Position numbers and translations under genes: made by a program. 8,728 nt of DNA from Acidobacteriota bacterium (GTDB lineage: Bacteria; Acidobacteriota; Terriglobia; Terriglobales; Acidobacteriaceae): contig JAKBAG010000117.1 of the NCBI GenBank assembly GCA_021809235.1, forward strand, positions 1 to 8,728, written 5' to 3'. The notes under the pieces are model-generated. The model worked only from the letters and a program-made list of their open reading frames with translations. It was not told the origin of the DNA and did no database searches. Of this stretch, positions 5,243 to 8,728 are shown one piece after another; within the stretch, counting starts at the first letter, position 1, and the number at the start of each line of letters is the position of its first letter.

Positions 5243-7597
5243 TTACCTTTCCCACTCCAGAATGGTCAGCGAGCAGGCGGGCAGCGTCAACTTTCCTCCA
5301 ACATTCACGCCTGTTTCTTCCTTCACCTGCAAAAAATTTTCATTCGAAGCTGCCGGATCTCCCTCACCCAGCCGACTCCAGCGCAGTTTTGCCCCGGAAT
5401 CCACGCCCTGCACCTGCATCGTATGCGCCTCCGTTCGGGACAGATTGAAGACCACCAGCACGGCATGTTGCCGTTGCCCCTGCCGGGCGGTGAATCCAAA
5501 GAAATCCAGATCATGCGCCGACTTCATCTCCACGCCATCATTGCCACGCGCCACCCCATGCGCCGGATTGGCTCCCCCAACGGATACGCGCACCATATCG
5601 CCCTGGATTGCCGCATTCAGCATCGCCTCCGCTTCAAACAGCGGACGGCGGCGCATCGTCGGTCCCATGTCCACCACCGTTCCCCACAGCCGCACCTGCT
5701 TGCCATCGTCGCGGCGAAATTCGTACTGCGGCAGGCTGAAGACCATCGCATCGCGCACACCGAAATCCCGTTTCATGCGCAGCATCAGATCGCTGACGGC
5801 CAGACCTCCGGCCAGGGACGGAGTCAGCCTGTCCAGCGCGGTCTGGCTGGCCTGGCCTTCGGTGGAGTGCAGATTCACCTCATACACAGCCAGATGCTTC
5901 CGTCCAGCTGCCTGTCGCGCCTCCGCCAGCAGCCCATGCGTGGCAAAGTACTCCGGCTCAGCCAGGAGTGGATCAAACAGCTCGGCATCCGTCGCCCCGG
6001 CATCCACCCGATGCATCATGTACGGCGCTATCGCCAGCGTATCGGCCACCTCGCTGGCCTCCAGCGTCAGCGCATCCTGGGCCTCCGGCAACCGCTGCAC
6101 TCCTGCCTGCGCATTCACCACCAGATCAAAGCTGCCAGCCTTCTCGCCAGCTTCCCGGCGAAATGCTGAAAACACCTGCCGCGCCTGCGCGCCATAGGCA
6201 CCCGCATCCTCCATCGACTCTCCGTGGAAGATGCCATTCCATGCCTCGTTTCCCATCTCCAGATGGATCCGGGGAAAGATCTGCGTCCACGGCTCGGCCT
6301 GCCCCTCGGCTGCGCGCAGCGCACCACCCTCGCTGGTGCCGTCTCCAGCCAGATACTGCGCCAGCAGCCTGGCCTCAGCTGCGTCGGTGCTCATCGGAAT
6401 CACGATCCAGGGCTCGGCTCCCACGGCGCGGCACAGTTCCAGAAACTCCGGCACACCCACCGACACATCCTCCTGGCGCACGGACCACACCGAAAAGCCC
6501 GTCCGCTGCCGCGCCATCCGCGGCGCCAGCAGTTCGCGCATCGGTGCCCCCAGTTGCTCGCCGGCCATCAGCCGCATCACCCCCGGATGCAGTGCCCGCA
6601 GCGTGCTCACCACCTCATCCCGAAATGCCGTCGGATTCGCCTCCGGGCTGGCTGCCTCCAGCGAAACATCGTCCAGCAGCAGGCTGGCTCCTTCCACCAT
6701 AAAACTCAGCTTCACGGTTCCCGGCTGTCCCCGGTCTTCGGCGTCAAAGGGGAAGCTGTAATCCTGCCAGCCGGAGCGCAAGGCAATCTCGCGGGAAAAA
6801 AACTCCGGCTCGCCCTCGCGTCCCACCTCCGCATGCAGACGCGTGACCCCGGCCAGCGGTTTGGCGCGAAAACGCAGGACATACCCGCCATGGAAGCGGA
6901 GAAATCGATGCCCAGCCATGGAGTCGAAGTACGAGGTCACCTCCGCCTGCTCGCCCGGCATGGCTGCCTCCACGCGCAGCGCCTGGTGGCCCTGCGTCTC
7001 CGCAGACAGATCCCTGCGCTCGGCGCTCAGCCGTGCGCCGCCATGCAGACTTGTCCACCAGCCAGCAGCCGGGTCGCCCGGAAAATCCCGGCTCAGCCGC
7101 ACCCAGTCTCCCGGCTCCATCGCCCCACCGCTTGCCGGCTCCACGCGATAGCCTGCCGCAGTCGGCATGCTTTGACCAATGCGACCATGGGCCGTAGCCG
7201 CGCCATACACATCCGTCGCCCCGCCCAGTCTTCGTACCAGCACGGCATACTCACCACCATCCCAGAAGCCGGCTGGCCACTTCACGCCGCCCTGTGTCTC
7301 TGTGCAGGCTGCCTGCTGCTGGTCGCAGTGCACCACTGAGCGATAGATCATGCCTTCAAAGCCAGGATTCCGGCTCACCAGATTCCGCAGCATCTGCCCG
7401 GAATCGTAAAAATTCTGCTCGCCCAGATTGATTCCCGGTCTGGTCGCTGCCCGCTCAATCACCACATCGGTCAGTGAAACCTGGGTCACACCGGACTCTT
7501 CCATCGCACGATGCCAGCCGAAGGCAACTGTACCGGCCGCCGTTGCACAGATCGCCAGCACCATGGCCGCACGCATCCATCCACTTCCCATTGTCAT
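5243..7597 (-). CDS. Membrane-anchored or secreted glycoside hydrolase, clan GH-A-like, with carbohydrate-binding-like domain
   Basis: A 784-residue protein likely to cleave polysaccharide in the periplasm or outside the cell. Residues 7-28 form a hydrophobic N-terminal anchor or signal peptide. Residues 35-190 are not assignable. Residues 195-315 look like a CBM4/9-type beta-sandwich (LRVEAA, YVLRFRAKP, WQDYSFPFDA, LLLDDVSLE). The catalytic core (about 325-665) resembles arabinofuranosidase-type GH-A enzymes (GH51/GH39 neighbourhood): HPGVMRLMAGEQLG (337-350), HLEMGNEAWNG (445-455, E451 as candidate acid/base in the GNE motif) and LAVYEVNLHSTEG (569-581, E573 as candidate nucleophile). The C-terminal beta domain ends LPACSLTILEWE, a typical finish for such enzymes. 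The open frame continues far upstream opposite the divergent gene. I chose ATG 7597 because it follows GAGG and precedes the signal segment; ATG 7591 is also possible. Family number and substrate are uncertain. Confidence 0.82.
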   Translation of the reverse strand: MTMGSGWMRAAMVLAICATAAGTVAFGWHRAMEESGVTQVSLTDVVIERAATRPGINLGEQNFYDSGQMLRNLVSRNPGFEGMIYRSVVHCDQQQAACTETQGGVKWPAGFWDGGEYAVLVRRLGGATDVYGAATAHGRIGQSMPTAAGYRVEPASGGAMEPGDWVRLSRDFPGDPAAGWWTSLHGGARLSAERRDLSAETQGHQALRVEAAMPGEQAEVTSYFDSMAGHRFLRFHGGYVLRFRAKPLAGVTRLHAEVGREGEPEFFSREIALRSGWQDYSFPFDAEDRGQPGTVKLSFMVEGASLLLDDVSLEAASPEANPTAFRDEVVSTLRALHPGVMRLMAGEQLGAPMRELLAPRMARQRTGFSVWSVRQEDVSVGVPEFLELCRAVGAEPWIVIPMSTDAAEARLLAQYLAGDGTSEGGALRAAEGQAEPWTQIFPRIHLEMGNEAWNGIFHGESMEDAGAYGAQARQVFSAFRREAGEKAGSFDLVVNAQAGVQRLPEAQDALTLEASEVADTLAIAPYMMHRVDAGATDAELFDPLLAEPEYFATHGLLAEARQAAGRKHLAVYEVNLHSTEGQASQTALDRLTPSLAGGLAVSDLMLRMKRDFGVRDAMVFSLPQYEFRRDDGKQVRLWGTVVDMGPTMRRRPLFEAEAMLNAAIQGDMVRVSVGGANPAHGVARGNDGVEMKSAHDLDFFGFTARQGQRQHAVLVVFNLSRTEAHTMQVQGVDSGAKLRWSRLGEGDPAASNENFLQVKEETGVNVGGKLTLPACSLTILEWER

Positions 7598-7601
7598 AAT
7601 G

Positions 7602-7605
7602 CCTC
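7602..7605 (-). promoter_or_regulatory. Ribosome binding site of the hydrolase gene
   Basis: GAGG on the minus strand lies 4 nt before ATG 7597 and 10 nt before ATG 7591, so either codon may be used. It helps reject the much longer upstream reading of this frame. Confidence 0.5.
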
Positions 7606-7627
7606 GATCTCGCATCTGGCCCACTCG

Positions 7628-8728
7628 ATGGCATATTATACTGACCACACTTTGACCGACCGCGCCGCGCTCCACTCCAACGCTTGCTCGTCTGCCGCGT
7701 CTTCGCCACGTCTGGCCTACCTGCTCAGCGTCTATCCCGCCGTCTCTCATACTTTTTTTCTGCGCGAAATCATGGCTCTCCGCGCGCGTGGATTCCAGAT
7801 TCACACCGCTTCCATCAATCCTCCCGACCGACCATTCAGCCAGCTTCCTCACGAAGAACAACAGGAAGCCGCAGCCACGTTTTCCCTGAAGCCGCCTCGC
7901 GACACTTCTCTGCTCCGCACCGCCGCTGCCTGGCTCAGCCGACTGCTCTCCATACTCGCTGCGCTGCTCACGCACCCAGCCGTCGCACTGCGCGGACTTC
8001 GCACCGTAGCAGCCATGCCACGCGCTTCGGTCGCCTGGTCCCTTCGCCTGGCTTATCTGGCGGAGGCGCTTCTGCTTGGCCGCTGGATGCGCCGAAACGC
8101 TCTCCATCATCTGCATGTTCACTTTGGCGGTCCCGTCTCCAGCGTTGCATTGCTCACTGCCCAAAGCTGGCAAATCCCCTGGTCGCTCACGCTTCACGGT
8201 CCCGGTGAATTTCACAACGAAACCCCTGCATGGCTGCGCGAAAAAATACTCTCTGCCACGCGTATCTTTGCCATCAGCCACTACACGCGCTCGCAGATTC
8301 TGCGCATCGTCCCCGAAGCCGAGCACAAGACCTTCGTTTTGCGCCTCGGCGTCGAGCCTTCCCTGCTCAACCTGCCACCGGCGCAACCGCATGACCCGGA
8401 GCAACCGCTGGAAATCCTCTGCACCGGACGGCTCGTCTCGGCCAAAGGTCAGCGCATTCTCCTCCAAGCCTTCGCCGCGCTCACCCCGCGCAATCGGCTC
8501 CGGCTCGTCTTCATCGGTGACGGACCCGACCGTCCCGCGCTCCACTCCCTTGCCGCCTCGCTCGGCCTCGCCGCGCAGGTTGAGTGGGCCGGTGCACTCA
8601 ACCACGCCTCCACGCTGGCCCGTGTCGCACGCGCCGATCTCTTCGTTCTTGCCAGCTTTGCCGAAGGGCTGCCGGTCGCATTGATGGAGGCCATGGCGCT
8701 CGGTGTTCCCTGCGTCTCTACCTTCATC
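7628..8728 (+). CDS. Family 4 glycosyltransferase (C-terminus cut by window edge)
   Basis: A retaining GT-B glycosyltransferase that probably adds a sugar to the lipid-linked repeat unit in the cytoplasm. I translated 367 codons, open to the right edge. The N-terminal acceptor domain begins with LAYLLSVYPAVSHTFFLREI (29-48), the usual opening of this group, and contains HVHFGG (163-168) and LHGPGEFHN (189-197). The C-terminal donor domain has TGRLVSAKG (266-274, with R268 and K273 as expected sugar-nucleotide phosphate contacts), FIGDGPDR (295-302) and EGLPVALME (346-354), the EX7E motif of GT4. Typical length is about 380-420, so only a few dozen residues are missing. ATG 7628 adds about 28 residues before the conserved opening and has no Shine-Dalgarno; the in-frame TTG 7652 is an alternative. 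It diverges from the hydrolase gene by 30 bp. Confidence 0.9.
   Translation, partial: MAYYTDHTLTDRAALHSNACSSAASSPRLAYLLSVYPAVSHTFFLREIMALRARGFQIHTASINPPDRPFSQLPHEEQQEAAATFSLKPPRDTSLLRTAAAWLSRLLSILAALLTHPAVALRGLRTVAAMPRASVAWSLRLAYLAEALLLGRWMRRNALHHLHVHFGGPVSSVALLTAQSWQIPWSLTLHGPGEFHNETPAWLREKILSATRIFAISHYTRSQILRIVPEAEHKTFVLRLGVEPSLLNLPPAQPHDPEQPLEILCTGRLVSAKGQRILLQAFAALTPRNRLRLVFIGDGPDRPALHSLAASLGLAAQVEWAGALNHASTLARVARADLFVLASFAEGLPVALMEAMALGVPCVSTFI
7635..7640 (-). promoter_or_regulatory. Probable -10 element for the hydrolase gene
   Basis: A perfect TATAAT on the minus strand lies 37 bp before ATG 7597. That predicts a start of transcription near 7628 and a leader of about 30 nt containing the GAGG. 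No good -35 is present at 16-18 bp spacing (GCGGTC at 17), so it may need an activator. The element lies inside the first codons of the divergent glycosyltransferase gene. Confidence 0.5.

Noticed and set aside
5053..5448. Possible small plus-strand gene starting at ATG 5053 after AGGAG
   Set aside because: The product resembles no known family and its frame runs into the antisense of the hydrolase C-terminus. The good ribosome binding site alone is not enough.
7598..8605. A 336-codon upstream extension of the hydrolase frame on the minus strand
   Set aside because: It lies opposite a clear family 4 glycosyltransferase with intact motifs, shows no recognisable domain, and precedes a signal-like segment with its own ribosome binding site and -10 box. 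It is a high-GC antisense open frame.

Overview
The window looks like part of an exopolysaccharide or O-antigen-type surface polysaccharide locus from a GC-rich bacterium. The gene types (a Wzx-like flippase, an O-antigen ligase/Wzy-like protein, and a WecG-type enzyme acting on undecaprenyl-linked sugars) suggest a Gram-negative cell envelope. Codon use and the general style of the proteins resemble Acidobacteriota, but this taxonomic placement is an impression and rests on no marker gene.

Layout: four genes lie on the minus strand in a tight, probably co-transcribed series, read from right to left. They are a WecG/TagA/CpsF glycosyltransferase carrying an extra C-terminal STAS-like domain (4747 to 3605), an O-antigen ligase/polymerase-like membrane protein (3535 to 2135), a membrane family-2 glycosyltransferase with processive-synthase-type motifs (2127 to 949), and an oligosaccharide flippase (959 to beyond the left edge). 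The gaps are 69 bp, 7 bp and an 11-bp overlap. Upstream of this series is a 495-bp stretch without a convincing gene. It contains an AT-rich island with short repeats and inverted repeats, and nearer the WecG start it contains two hairpin-forming inverted repeats. Beyond it, also on the minus strand, is a large membrane-anchored glycoside hydrolase with a carbohydrate-binding-like domain and a clan GH-A-like catalytic core (7597 to 5243). Only 30 bp separate it from a divergent plus-strand family-4 glycosyltransferase (7628 to beyond the right edge).

How they may work together (inference): the WecG-type enzyme adds an early sugar to the lipid carrier. The GT2 and GT4 enzymes extend the repeat unit, the flippase moves it across the inner membrane, and the Wzy/WaaL-like protein polymerises or ligates it. 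The anchored hydrolase may trim or release polymer in the periplasm, much as PslG does in the Pseudomonas Psl system. The priming transferase, Wzz/Wzc copolymerase and Wza exporter are not in the window.

The least ordinary items are the WecG-STAS domain fusion, the polysaccharide-locus hydrolase with an unassigned N-terminal region, and the structured AT-rich leader between the hydrolase and the WecG gene.
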